A stretch of 64,000 bases of DNA. Origin: Gymnothorax reevesii (lineage: Eukaryota; Chordata; Actinopteri; Anguilliformes; Muraenidae). Positions 25,119 to 35,782 of this stretch are shown here, piece after piece. Below the pieces are notes generated by a model, which was not told where the DNA came from, did no database searches, and was given only the letters and a program-made list of their open reading frames with translations. Each line of letters starts with the position of its first letter. Within the stretch, counting starts at the first letter, position 1. The DNA lies in NCBI GenBank assembly GCA_029721435.1, contig CM056573.1:47342501-47406500 (forward strand). Direction: 5' to 3'. The translations under genes and the position numbers were made by a program.

Positions 25119-26046
25119 TAGACATGTCCCGATCCGATCATGTGTTCGGAAATCGGCGCCGATCACGTGATTTTCAAACAATCCGAGATCAGAAGTTATA
25201 TCCCGATCAGGGATCGGATATATATCATTATCAGATTTATAATATATAGGCTACAAATGTTACAAAACAAATGGGAAAAATTAGTTACTAACTACCACTA
25301 TTAGTGTTGCACAGGTGCCAGCCACACAGAAACAACACATGACATCACTTTGCTGCAGATGAATTGCTGTAAAGTGAAGCGGAACACGGCAGGGGAAAAG
25401 CATGCAGAAGCACAGCAGCTTGAAGCTGGGGCGCGAACATGTCTGCAGTGTGGAAGCATCTTAAGGTGGACGGCCAAAACAGTGTGAACGCAATCTGTGA
25501 TATCTGCGAAGTTGGGATTTCAAGAGATGGAAAGGAAAAGGCTACATTCAACTCAACAAACCTGATACTTTTATTTGTTTTAATTGTTTACATTTGATAT
25601 TTATTGCCTGTTTGGTAATTTAAGTTAAGCTGCTGTAAAATTTAGACTATTTAGTCTATAATGCTGCACTAAGCTCGAATGCGAAGAATTGTTATTACTT
25701 GATTGTTTTTTTAAGCTACCTCATAGAAGTGCTCAGTTTACAATACACTGCACTGCATGCACAATATTTGATAAGACAAGAAGTTTGAATATATTTTATT
25801 TGTTTGTTCTGTTAGACAAATGCTGCACTAAGTGTTAAAATGTTAAAATAAGAGCCATAAGGGAAGATTTGTACTGGTTGGTGAAAATAAAATAAAAAAT
25901 AAGGGACATCCTGGATCTTTTGCTTCGCTCATCCTCCTTTTCTTAATATTTTGTAGAAGTATCGGATTGGGACTCAATATCGGCAGATACTCAAAATCAA
26001 ATGACTCGGACTCGGATTAAAAAAAAACGTGATCGGGACATTCCTA
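25119..26046 (+). mobile_element. hAT element nested in the Tc1-like copy
   Basis: The TIRs are 16 nt: TAGACATGTCCCGATC on the left and TAGGAATGTCCCGATC as reverse complement on the right. An 8-bp target-site duplication is visible: CCAGATGC (25111-25118) and CCAGAGGC (26047-26054), one mismatch. The unoccupied site reads CCAGAGGC in Tc1-like copy 1 (about 6910), proving insertion. The element is 928 bp and non-autonomous, keeping only a BED-finger start. Confidence 0.88.
25439..25597 (+). pseudogene. BED-type zinc finger remnant of hAT transposase
   Basis: The 52-residue frame begins MSAVWKHLKVDGQNSVNAIC and continues DICEVGISRDG. W, the CxxC pair and the TSTL-like NSTNL motif are BED-finger features, but the His pair is lost where a new frame runs to a stop. 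The rest of the transposase is deleted. Confidence 0.7.
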
Positions 26047-26201
26047 CCAGAGGCTCTCCCATCTGTGAAGGCTTGCATAAAAAAAATAGTGAAATACTTT
26101 AGAAACAATATTCCTCAATATCAAATTGCAAAGGCTTTGAAGGGCTCATCATCGACGGTGCATAACATCATCAAAAGATTCAGATAAACTGGAAAATCTC
26201 T

Positions 26202-26780
26202 GTGCGTAAGGAACAAGGCCGAAGACCTTTACTGGATGCCTGTGATCTTCGGGCCCTCAGACGCCACTGCATCACTTACCGGCATGATTCTGTCATTGAC
26301 ATTAATAAATGGGCCCAGGAATACTTCAAGAAACCACTGCCTGTAAACAAAGTCTGCCGTCCCATCCACAGATGCCATCTAAAACTCTATCATGCAAAAA
26401 GGAAGCCATTGTTGAGCATGATCCAGAAACGCCGCCACGTTCTGTGGGCCAAGGCTCATTTAAAATGGACTGTAGCAAAGTGGTTAAGTGACCTGTGGTC
26501 AGACGAGAACAAATTTGACATTCTTGTTGAAAATCATGGGCGTCATGTCCTCCGGGCTAAAGAGGAGAAAGACCACTCCTCTTGTTATCAGCTTTCAGTT
26601 CAAAAGCCAGAATCTCTGATGGTATGGGGATGCATTAGTGCATATGGTGTGGGACACTTGCATGTTTTAAAAAGCACCATGAACGCTGAAAGGTATATTA
26701 AGGTTTTAGAGCAACATATGCAACCCTCCAGACGACAATCTATTCCAGGGAGTCCGTGTGCTGAACTAGCCTGCCTGCAG
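26202..26780 (+). pseudogene. Transposase relic of Tc1-like copy 2
   Basis: A long open frame covers helix-turn-helix DNA-binding blocks and the first Asp of the DDE triad (WSDENKFD). It runs into the Harbinger insertion at 26786, so the C-terminal Glu region is separated. It also lacks the second Asp block, removed by a deletion at about 26755. Not functional. Confidence 0.8.
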
Positions 26781-26894
26781 TCCTGGGCCCGTATTCACAA
26801 AGCAGCGCTAAGAGTAGCTCCTAAGTCTGGGAGAGTTTAAAAGTAGTCAAGAGGACTCCAAACTCACTGAAACCTATTCACAAAGAATCAGAAA

Positions 26895-27590
26895 ATGGCT
26901 GCTGCTGTTGAAAGACGAAATGACTTGGAAATTCTGAATGATGCGCAGTTGTTGAAAAGATATTGGATCGACCGTGAAGGGATTTTATTTGTTGTTGACT
27001 TGGTGAGGGAGAGAATTATGTCTCCAACCATGAGAAACAACCAAATAAGCCCTAAAATAAAATGTTTGACAACACTTCGTTACTTGGCCACCGGACAAAT
27101 TCAACTTTGCAACGCGGACAATTAAGGGACTTCGTAATCATGTGTCAGTCGCTCAATTCAACAAACAATCAATGCGCTCAGTGAACCTCATATCATCCAA
27201 CAGTTTATCCAGTTTCCAACAGACATTGGCTAACAACACAGAATCAAACTTGAATTCATGCACATCTCAGGTATGCCTGGTATCATCAGTGCTATTGAAG
27301 AGACCCATATTCAAATTATTTCTCCGACTCAAGATGAAGAGGTATTTGTAAATAGAGAAAGTTCATTCCATCAAAACCCAGATAGTATTTGATACAAATA
27401 TTACAATACAACATTTTGGACATTGTTGCAAAATGGCCAGGATCCACGCACGATGCGCATTTTAATGGAAAGCAGCTTATGCCAATTATTTGACAGGCAT
27501 TATGAGCCTGCAAAATGCCACTTGCTTGGGGACAGTGGCTTTGGTGCTGTACCTCCTGCTATGCATGAATTATTTTATTAGGCTATTGAG
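26895..27590 (+). pseudogene. Harbinger transposase relic
   Basis: The N-terminal part (MAAAVERRNDLEILNDAQLL ... KCLTTLRYLATGQIQ) matches the HARBI1-like start. After frameshifts the catalytic core appears: PGIISAIEETHIQIISPTQD, where the family has AIDGTHI, so the first catalytic Asp is Glu; then KWPGSTHDAHF (second Asp kept) and LLGDSGFGAVPP. No continuous ORF remains. Confidence 0.75.
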
Positions 27591-27676
27591 CGAGGGTTAC
27601 AGTTAATAGATCATCATAATAATACCAGCCTATGTCATATTTTGTATGCTTGTAGGCTATAAACCACAAACCAAGC

Positions 27677-27973
27677 TTAGTATGCTTTCCTGTTAGAACG
27701 ATATCCCGATTGTAGGCAGCAATCTCGGACCTCCTTTGCAATCGCAGCCCATACCAACGATTCTCGCAGTCGTCCGCCGTCCGAGACCTCAGGGAATGTA
27801 TCATTGTTCTGTAGGCTGATATTATCCCACGCATCCCGCTTGGATTTGCTGTTCACCCCCAAGCCAAATTTCCCTTTGATAACATGCTTTCGCTCCAGCA
27901 CCAACTGGGCCGGCAGCAGTAACTGGTCGTGGCTCCAGTTGGGCTTTCGCGTCCTTTTTGAACTTTCATCCAT
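27677..27973 (-). pseudogene. Harbinger Myb-like (SANT/MADF-type) protein gene, partial
   Basis: The 98-codon frame reads MDESSKRTRKPNWSHDQLLL and KHVIKGKFGLGVNSKSKRDA then WDNISLQNND, the Myb-like DNA-binding partner of fish Harbinger transposases (KPNW-xxELLxL...KG-F---SK--AW--I). It stands divergent from a host frame and is convergent with the transposase relic. The C-terminal part is not followed further. Confidence 0.7.
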
Positions 27974-28927
27974 GACAGTTTAGGGCAAACAAACTTGAAC
28001 GGCCCGACATTTAAATGATCACGACATATTCTCATTGGGTAGTAAGTTGCTAATTATTGGGGCAAATGACCTGTTTTATTATTGACTCGTTTTATGCTGG
28101 TGCCATTTTTAAAGCTGTCTCTTTGCTATGTATGTTCATTTGCCTAGACTGTGATATGTGGGGACTGCGCATAGTGCATTTTCAGAAGTGCTCTTTTATT
28201 TTATGGGACAAACCAACCGCTTGGACTATTTCCTCATTTTTTCCTCCATCGGTTGTATGTGGGATATTTTTTTCAATGGGCCGCCCTGTCACCAAACAAC
28301 CAAACACCGTGCCATTTATCCCAAGACTCGTGCATGAGAACTGTCGAATTGATTTACTCCCACCGATCTCAGAGCTACTCTTAATCTAGGCGTTACCAAT
28401 TTTCTTAATTAAAAGTTGCTCTTAGTACCTTTGTGAATAACATTTAAGATTTTACTCCTACATAAAATGTTTTAGCGCAGAGTACTCCTAGCGGTAAGAT
28501 AAGATGCTTTGTGAATACGAGCCCAGATCTTTCACCAATTGAGAACATTTGGCGCATAATTAAACAAAAAGTTTGTCAAGGGAGACCCAAAACTCTCCAG
28601 CAGCTGAAAACCTGTATTAAACAATAGTGGGATTAAAGTCCGATGGCTAAACTGATGAAACTTGTCTCCTCAATGCCCAGACGCCTCCACTCTGTGTTAA
28701 AAAGAAGAAGGGATGCTACACCATGGTAAACAGGCCCCTGTCTCACCCTTTTTATGACCTGTAGCAGCCATCAAATTTGAAATGAGCTCATTTTGTGGAT
28801 ATAATTGCAAAAATTTCTGTTTCAACATTGTGAATAAAATACTGGCTGGTGTGATTTGAAAGTCATTGCATTTTGATTTTATTCACAAGCTACACTTTGT
28901 CCCAACTATTTCGGAATTGGGGTTGTA

Positions 28928-30091
28928 ATTGGTTTTCCCCGCAATTCAGCTGTCCTCATTAGTTTCTGATTTGTTTTGTCCATTGATTCTCATTAATTAT
29001 TGTCTTGTTTCAGTCTTCTCTCTCCTTATTCCACAAACCATACCCTATCAGACATAATCCATTTCATTCATTGCCATCTGGTGAATTCATGTTTCCGGTC
29101 TCCGGCTCCCCTTTGCTGGATTGTTGTCTTGTGTCCTTCATCTTTGGTATATACAAAATATCTATTCATCAGGGGAAATTCTCCCAGATTCTGGGGTCTC
29201 AGCAAGTGGGGTCTTCCAGTTTTGTCTTCTCTCCTATTCGAAAGTGTGCACGGGCCCATGTGCCCTAGTCCTTCCAGCTTGCCATCCAGGTACTGACCCC
29301 AGACAAGCCCTTTCAACATCGTTTAGCAATCAGTTATCTAATTCCTGGCTGCTTCTGCCAGGCCCTAGACAATCTGCTCTGCATGCTCTTTCGGTTCAAG
29401 TTCTGTTTTGTTCACAAAGGTTTAGTGTAACTTGTGTTCTCTACACCGCTCTGTTTTGAAATCCATGACATGCGTTGAATCAATGTTCTGTTAACAACCC
29501 AATCACAGCCCAGTTTACCCTTTCTGGCAAAGACAGTAATGTGGTTCCGGGTACTTATTGCATTCGATGACACTGTGGATTGTTACAAGTTATTTGGGGC
29601 CTTTGGAGAAAGAAAAAAAAAATCAAAGATCTTCCACACTACTTCACAGTTCTGATGAGGTTCTTAAAGGAGTGGAGCTAGTGCTGCAGGCATAGTTCTG
29701 ACAGGACTAGGAGTCAATTGTGCCAAGACGCTGACTCCCAGCCAGTGAGCTGACAGCTCTGCTGATTATGCTAGCCAAATTCAGAATAATTTGTTCATAG
29801 CCACATTACTCAATGTAATTGAGCTTCAAATGCCACACATCATTGCACCTCAGCACTTTTACTGCAACCCCACCACCATTACAGCTCCACCTCCGTTTCA
29901 TTGCTGTACTTCGTTCAGTGACGACTTGCTTTTACTCCATCACTGAAAGTAAAAACTGTTTGACCCGCCTTTTTGTCCTATAACATAAATATCTCATAAC
30001 ATCAATGTCATTGTTGCATAACTCTGTTCTATGCATTGAGGGTTACATGCATCACTCCCTGCAGGGAGCTCCCAGCACAGAGCTATGTAAA
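28928..30091. other. hdac9 intron sequence, no clear feature
   Basis: C/T-rich open frames at 29000-29460 look like an LTR-type or other interspersed repeat but cannot be classified. Confidence 0.35.
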
Positions 30092-30174
30092 TTGGAACCC
30101 CTTTTCGGGAAAAGTTGGGACACTGTGTAAAATGTAAACAATAACAAAATGCAATAATTTTAAAACTTTTTAAT

Positions 30175-30177
<3 letters not shown>
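30092..30177 (+). mobile_element. Left-end fragment of a Tc1-like element
   Basis: GGGAAAAGTTGGGACACTGT then GTAAAATG corresponds to the TIR-proximal sequence of the CCCCAATTCC-type family (compare reverse complement of 17400-17450). Truncated at the TA repeat. Confidence 0.6.

Positions 30178-30210
<33 letters not shown>
30178..30210. repeat. (TA)n microsatellite
   Basis: 33 nt of pure TA directly left of the MITE; a shorter TA run continues at 30460-30470 on its right side. Confidence 0.9.
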
Positions 30211-30213
<3 letters not shown>

Positions 30214-30459
30214 GAGTTTGGTTCCAAAACGCAATATATCCATTTTACACATTTTGAGTAAATAAGCTTTTACTATGTTGGAATCCATTGCATTTTATTG
30301 AAAATAACAAACTTTGGCTATAAAGAAATACACCTTATTGTATGAATTCCTAAAAACAGATTACTGCACCATGTGTAAGAGCCATAGGACTACCAGTCTA
30401 TGTCATTATCTCAATTTTTGTAATTTTGGCACTTATTGCGTTTTGGAACCAAACTCTTC
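30211..30459. mobile_element. 249-bp MITE with near-perfect long TIRs, TA target
   Basis: Left GAAGAGTTTGGTTCCAAAAC and then GCAATA is matched by the exact reverse complement at the right end. TA-rich sequence on both sides fits a mariner/Tc1-type TA target. The identity of the arms suggests a young insertion. Confidence 0.85.
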
Positions 30460-31239
30460 ATATATATATAATTGAAATTAGTATAAAGACAATGTATTAA
30501 ATGTTTAAATTTAGGAATTATACTGTTTTTTGAAATATATGTGCTCATACATTTTTGACATAAATTTGAGTAATATCAATATCAATATTACTGGTAATTA
30601 CATGTTCATGCAAGCAAAGTTAATTTCCTATCCTGGGCAAAGCGACACCCGCTTTCACATTCATGAAATAAAATGGGTTTTGGCTGAGTACGACGCAGTT
30701 AAATCTATTCTTAATGGCAGCTTGCAGTACCATTTTTACACGGAGAATAAATATTTAAACAAAATGGGTCAAAACCTATCTTGACTGATTGCAATTTTTA
30801 TTTCCGTTCGTGCCTTAATGACGATTCCCTTTTTGTATAGGCATTTTGCTAACACCATTATTCAGCTGCTCAGTGAGTCGTGGACATTCACAGGCTGGCT
30901 CGCTGTTGCCGAGCAACCAACGATACATTTAAACGTTTTAAGACTCGTAATTTCATTGCTAGCCTCAATAGTGCAAAGTGCTTTCTCTATTCAAATAAAC
31001 TGCAAAATAGCCGGTTGCCCACATTAGCTTTGGAAATACAGTGAGCTCTTCTATGGTTCTGAAATAATCCCTAAATATCAGTTTTAAATCCATAGTACAC
31101 ACAAACAGTCCCAGAAATTTTCACGTGAAATGTTTAACCTCTTCCACTCGGGACTCTCTCACCTCGCCTGAAAGCGCAATACTTGTCCAAACACATGCCC
31201 GACTAGACAGTTCGGTCACCCGCAACAGCATGAGTGTAG

Positions 31240-32410
31240 CCCCCGAAAGCCCGCTTCTCCAGCCTGGGCTGCGTCCTCAAGGAAATCTTTATGTTTCAAC
31301 ATAAATTTGCGCATTATTCGGCCAGTACTGTCACCATGGCAGCCAAAATTGAAAGGTGTCATAGTGAAGTATAACACATGTCCATACCAACTATGAAAGT
31401 AATCGGTCAAAAATTACAGCCTGTACAGCGTCCACAAGGAAGTATCTATGTTTCAACACAAATTTGCGCATTTCTCGGGCAATACTGTCCCCGTGGCAAC
31501 CAAAATCGATAGTTATCATAAGTAAACTACAAAGTATAATACGTACCAAATATGAAAGTGATCGGTCAAAAATTAGAGCCTGTAACGCTGCTGGATAGCT
31601 CACTCGGTAAAGCATTGCGTTGCGAAGCAGAAGTGACTATCACGTTGCGGGTTCGAGCCCCGCTTCGTACCGGTCGGCAGTGGTCGGCAGCTTTTTCAGA
31701 GTAGCGCACAATTAGCTATAGCGCTATAGGGTGGCAAATTGGGAAGGGACTGCCGGAAAGGGAATATAATAGTTGCCTTGTTCGTTGCTCAAGCACCTCC
31801 TGTTGGCCAGACGGGCGCTCGTCAGGAAGATTCTAAGTTTGTTCATGTCCGGGTATCCTCCGCCCTCGTTCAGAACTTGCGAAGATTCAACCAATGAGTG
31901 TATAAGAAGCGGTGGCTGACAGGCGCGTGCTTCGGAGGGGAGCCACGAACTGTCCTCACTCCCCTGAGTTGGCAGCAAGGGGTCGCATACGAACAAGACT
32001 TGTACGTAGTTCACCAATTGGGCATTCCAGATTCGGGTGGGATTGGAGATGCCAAACTAAAAATAAATAAATAAAAATAACAGCCTGTGCAGCGTTCAAA
32101 AGGAAGTTTCTATGTTTCAGTGCAAATTTCTGCGTTATGCAGCCAATACTGTCGCCATGGCAACCAAAATAGATAGCTGTCATAATAAGTGAAGTATAAC
32201 ACATGTCCATACCAAATATGAAAGTAATCGGACAAAAGTGCAGCCTGTACAGCGTCCACAAAGAAGTGTCAGCACAAATTTGCGCATTGTTCTGTCAACA
32301 CTATCTCCGTGGCAACCAAAATCGATAGGTGTCATAACTTTAGTACAACAGGTCCATATCAAATATGAAAGTTAGCGGTCAAAAATTACAGACTGTTGAG
32401 CGGCCACAAG
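31240..32410. repeat. Tandem repeat, about 157-bp unit, interrupted by a SINE
   Basis: Units begin CAGCGTCCACAAGGAAGT and include TTTGCGCAT, CCATGGCAACCAAAAT and AATATGAAAGTAATCGGTCA. Starts lie near 31269, 31427, 32088, 32253 and 32397 (partial). The SINE (31584-32073) explains the gap between the second and third units. Confidence 0.8.
31584..32073 (+). mobile_element. tRNA-derived SINE, copy 1
   Basis: Pol III boxes: A box TAGCTCACTCGG (31596-31607) and B box GGTTCGAGCCC (31650-31660). The body of about 400 bp is shared with copy 2 and ends GGGATTGGAGATGCCAAAC followed by an A/T-rich tail. AAAATTAGAGCCTGT and AAAATAACAGCCTGT flank it: a 15-bp target duplication with two mismatches in the tandem repeat. 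Confidence 0.85.
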
Positions 32411-33084
32411 GAAGTGTCTACGGACATGGCTCAAAATTGGTTCAAATTGTGACTTTTTGTCTTCACACTTGACAGCCATGCATGGCAGCTGTGTTAATTA
32501 GTGATGTCACTAATTAACATTCTTTTGACATCCTGAAGTTCTAGTACCATGTAGTAAACAGCCGGTGTGTTACTTTTTTTAAAATGACAACGGAGGCTTT
32601 TCTCTGCTGGTAACTTTCCAAAACATGTTGAGCAGATCATACCTGATTTTAGTTTCAGAGATTTTCTGACCCAAGACTTCAGTAATGTCAACATTCCAAT
32701 TCTCCAACAGTGATCCTTGCGCTTTAAATTATCATTTAAATATCTTCCTCATTTTGTATGTTACATCTTGAGTCTTTCTTTATTGGTTTCCTCCACAATC
32801 CAGCCCTCCTTGTCTGTTTCTCTTTCTGTATCCCTAATTGGCTTTAATTATGGTCTTGTGCCTCACCCTTCCTTTTGTGCCCCTGCTGTCAAATGTTTCC
32901 CATGGTTAATTATTGTTACATGCAATTCATTTCTTAGTTTGTGACTTTCCTTGCTGGGGTGTTTTTTAGTACCTTTGATTGTACTTTTACACTTCATTGT
33001 GCTCAAACCCGATTCAGTGAAGGGTTTTGAATCTTCCATCTTTGGACGCAGTAAAAGTTAAGACAACAAAGTCACTATAGGTAG
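32411..33084. other. hdac9 intron sequence
   Basis: No exon or clear element recognised. T/C-rich at 32760-32900. Confidence 0.35.
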
Positions 33085-33094
33085 TTCTTCCTGA

Positions 33095-33350
33095 ACTGGT
33101 CCTACACGCAGAAAAATTATGGTTCTTCAGCGGTTCTATGGTATGGGTTGAGGCGCTATATTTCAGTGCTGCCACACAAAGAACTTTTTAGTACCTTTAT
33201 GGTTCCTTAGAGGTCATCTACTGGTTCTTAAGCCAGCAAACTAAACGAAACTAAGTTCAAGAACCAGTAGATAACCTTTTAGGTCCTGTATAGTTCTTGA
33301 ACGGTTCTCTACTAGATGGTTCTTCAGCTTAGTTTAGTTTAGTTTACTGG
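33095..33350. mobile_element. Palindromic GGTTCTT-type repeat
   Basis: Contains a near-palindromic pair TCTACTGGTTCTTAAG and TTCAAGAACCAGTAGA (33227-33275) and several GGTTCTT copies, like common fish MITEs. Outer limits uncertain. Confidence 0.45.
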
Positions 33351-33575
33351 GGAAAAAATAAAACACTACATAAACATAGCCCATGAACATAAAATATTCC
33401 AGTTCGCCACTCAGAAGACATAATAACCTGCCTGTCGTCATTGAGGACCTGTGCAAACTCCAAAACAGTTAGTCCAGCAAATTCTATTTCTGTTTTTTGC
33501 CATTTTGCTTGAGCAATATAGAGCAAAATGACACATCAGATGGTTCCACATGGCATTTGACAAACGCACTATATT

Positions 33576-34712
33576 CAGTGCTGTGAAAAAGTATTTTCCC
33601 CCTTCCTAATTTCTTATTTTTTTGCATTTCGTCTCACTTAAATGTTTCAGATCATCAAATTATTTTCTTTTACTTAACGGAGATAACCTGAGTAAATACA
33701 AAATGCCGTTTTTAAATGATGGTTTCATTTATTAAGGGAAAAAAGCTATCCAAACCTATCTGGCCCTTTGTGAAAAAGTAATTGCCCCCGCTTGTTAAAT
33801 CATGAATTAACTGTGATTAACCACATTTTTTTAGTTCAATTTCATTAGCCACACCCATGCTTGATTACTGCCAGACCTGTTGAATCAAAAAATTACTGAA
33901 TAGAACCTGTCCGACAAAGTGAAGCAGGCTAAAAGATCTCAAAAAAACAATACATCATGCCGCAATCTAAAGAAATTCAAGAATGAATGAGAAACAAAGT
34001 CATCGACATCAGTCTGGAAAGAGAGAGCCATTATCCACACATAAATAAAACTTGGAACAGTGGTGAACCTTTGCAGGAGTGGCCTACGTATCAAAATTAC
34101 TCCAAGAGCGCATTGACGACTCATCCAGGAGGTCACAAAAGAACCCAGAACAACCTTTAAAGAACTGCAGGCCTCACTTGCCTCAGTTACACCGCACTTG
34201 GGTTACGCAGCAGGTCAATGAGCTGAAACACACAGCAAGTCCACCTCTGAATGGCTTAAAAAAACAAAATGAAGGTTTTGGAGTGGCCGTCTAAGTCTGA
34301 ACTTAAATCCGATTGAGCTGCTGTGGCATGACCTCAAACAGGCCGTTCATGCTCAAAAACCCTATGATGTGGCTGTATTAAAACAATTCTGCAAAGAAGA
34401 GTGGGCCAGAATTCCTCCACAGCAATGTGAAAGACTCATTGCCAGTTATCGCAAATGCTTGATTGCAGTTGTTGTCACTAAGGGTGATTATTAGGTTAAG
34501 GGGGCAATTACTTTTCCACATAGGGCCAGGTAGGTTTGGAAAGCTTTTTCCCTAAATAATTGAAAACATCATTTCCAAACTGCATTTTGTATTTACCCAG
34601 GTTATCTTTGTCTAATATTGAAAGTTGTTTCATGATCCGAAACATTTAAGTGTGACAAATATGAAAAAAAAAAAAAAATCATGTAGGGGGCTAATAATTT
34701 TTCACAGCACTG
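33576..34712 (+). mobile_element. Tc1-like transposon, short decayed copy with both TIRs
   Basis: TIRs CAGTGCTGTGAAAAAGTATT and, reverse complement, CAGTGCTGTGAAAAATTATT define 1137 bp. The interior keeps Tc1 transposase N-terminal blocks (RAIDDSSRRSQKNPEQ-like LQERIDD...) and, near 34318-34440, an LLWHDLKQAVHA-type C-terminal helix. The middle is deleted. The left part is alignable to 1-230 and the right part to 4186-4480. Confidence 0.8.
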
Positions 34713-35307
34713 CACAGTACGTAGCTCCTTTTAAAATGTATGTAATTTAGCACCAAGACAGGTTCCCCTATGATTACTAAAGCTAAAGATGAGGTTTTTA
34801 GTACTGTTTCACACTATATTTGTGTGTGTATACATTTACTTGTGAAAATGTCAATTTGACTCGCCATTGTTGGATTGCGTTCAACTGCAGTTGGAGATCA
34901 GCAAACTAAAGGTACTTGAATCTTATTTTTGGGAAATTCAAGTTAACCGTGAAAAAAAACATATTTGTCAAGCCAAGGGCATTCTTTATATAATGTTGAC
35001 AGAAGAGGTGTCCTGGTGCACAAGAAATGGAAATGGAAAAAGAGCAAGATTAAATTTGCAAATGCTTCTGCTTATCCATTAAATATACCTTTTGTGCATT
35101 AGATACGCAGTCTATGTGTGACATTATTGTGATGCATATCGGTACACTGGTCGCATTCAAGCCTAATGATTCAGTGCAATAGGTTTGCAGGTTTAGTCTG
35201 TTTTTTCACTGACTGCACATAATAACACCTGAGCTCTAGACCTATCCATATATGTATATATATATATATATATATGCTGTCTCTCTAAGTCTATCTAAGC
35301 TACATTG
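34713..35307. other. hdac9 intron sequence with short TA run
   Basis: A short (TA)n run at 35250-35274; otherwise no recognised feature. Confidence 0.4.
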
Positions 35308-35319
35308 AAATCCAGAAGC

Positions 35320-35770
35320 CTTAGCTGCCAGGTTAGCTCACTCGGTTAAGGCGCCGCATTTGTAGAGCAGTAGTGATCACTACAGCGCGGGTTCGATCCC
35401 TGGTCGTGCCAACCAGCAGTGATCGGCAGCTTTTTCAGAACAGCGCACGATTGGCTACAGTGCTGTGGGAATACAAATTGGGAAGGGACTGCTGGAAAGG
35501 GAAATGAAAATGATTGCATTGTTCGTTGCTCAAGCGCCTCCTGTTGGCCAGCCGGGTGCTCGTCAGTGATTCTAAGCTTGCTCGTGTTCGGGTATCCCCT
35601 GTGCTCATTCTGAACTTGCAGAGGTTTCGACCAATGAGCGCAAAGGTGCAGGGTGCGCGTGCTTCGGAGGAGAGCCTTAAACTGTCTCTCTTTCCTGAGC
35701 TGGCAACTTGTACATAGTTCTTGAATTGGGCATTCCAGATTCAGGTGGGATTGGAGATGCCAAATTTAAA
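35320..35770 (+). mobile_element. tRNA-derived SINE, copy 2
   Basis: A box TAGCTCACTCGG (35334-35345), B box GGTTCGATCCC (35390-35400), then the same body as copy 1 (CTCGTCAGTGATTCTAAGCT, GGGCATTCCAGATTC, GGATTGGAGATGCC). The target duplication AAATCCAGAAGC is perfect (35308-35319, 35771-35782). Because it is a tRNA-like sequence inside an interspersed repeat, it is not annotated as a tRNA gene. Confidence 0.9.
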
Positions 35771-35782
35771 AAATCCAGAAGC

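Larger units (their letters stand above)
26786..28523 (+). mobile_element. PIF/Harbinger element nested in the Tc1-like copy
   Basis: The TIRs are GGCCCGTATTCACAAAGC and, reverse complement, GGCTCGTATTCACAAAGC. They are flanked by CTG (26783-26785) and CAG (28524-28526), consistent with a 3-bp CWG target duplication with one change. Tc1-like copy 1 shows the empty site GTCCAGATCT. It carries decayed transposase and Myb-like genes in opposite orientations, the usual two-gene Harbinger plan. 1738 bp. Confidence 0.88.
24776..28925 (+). mobile_element. Tc1-like transposon, copy 2, carrying two nested transposons
   Basis: Flanking TA sites (24774-24775, 28926-28927) enclose TIRs CAGCCCAACTCTGAAATAGT and, reverse complement, CAACCCCAATTCCGAAATAG. 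Transposase pieces: [20 protein letters not shown], an HTH-type block [20 protein letters not shown], then [20 protein letters not shown] with the first catalytic Asp, then [20 protein letters not shown] (26202-26760). The FQQDNAKPH block present in copy 1 is deleted here. After the Harbinger insert the C-terminal part follows at 28527-28740. A hAT lies at 25119-26046 and a Harbinger at 26786-28523. Confidence 0.88.

Noticed and set aside
35334..35411. Possible tRNA gene (A and B boxes)
   Set aside because: The same sequence recurs as the head of a longer repeat at 31584, with target duplications, so it is a SINE.
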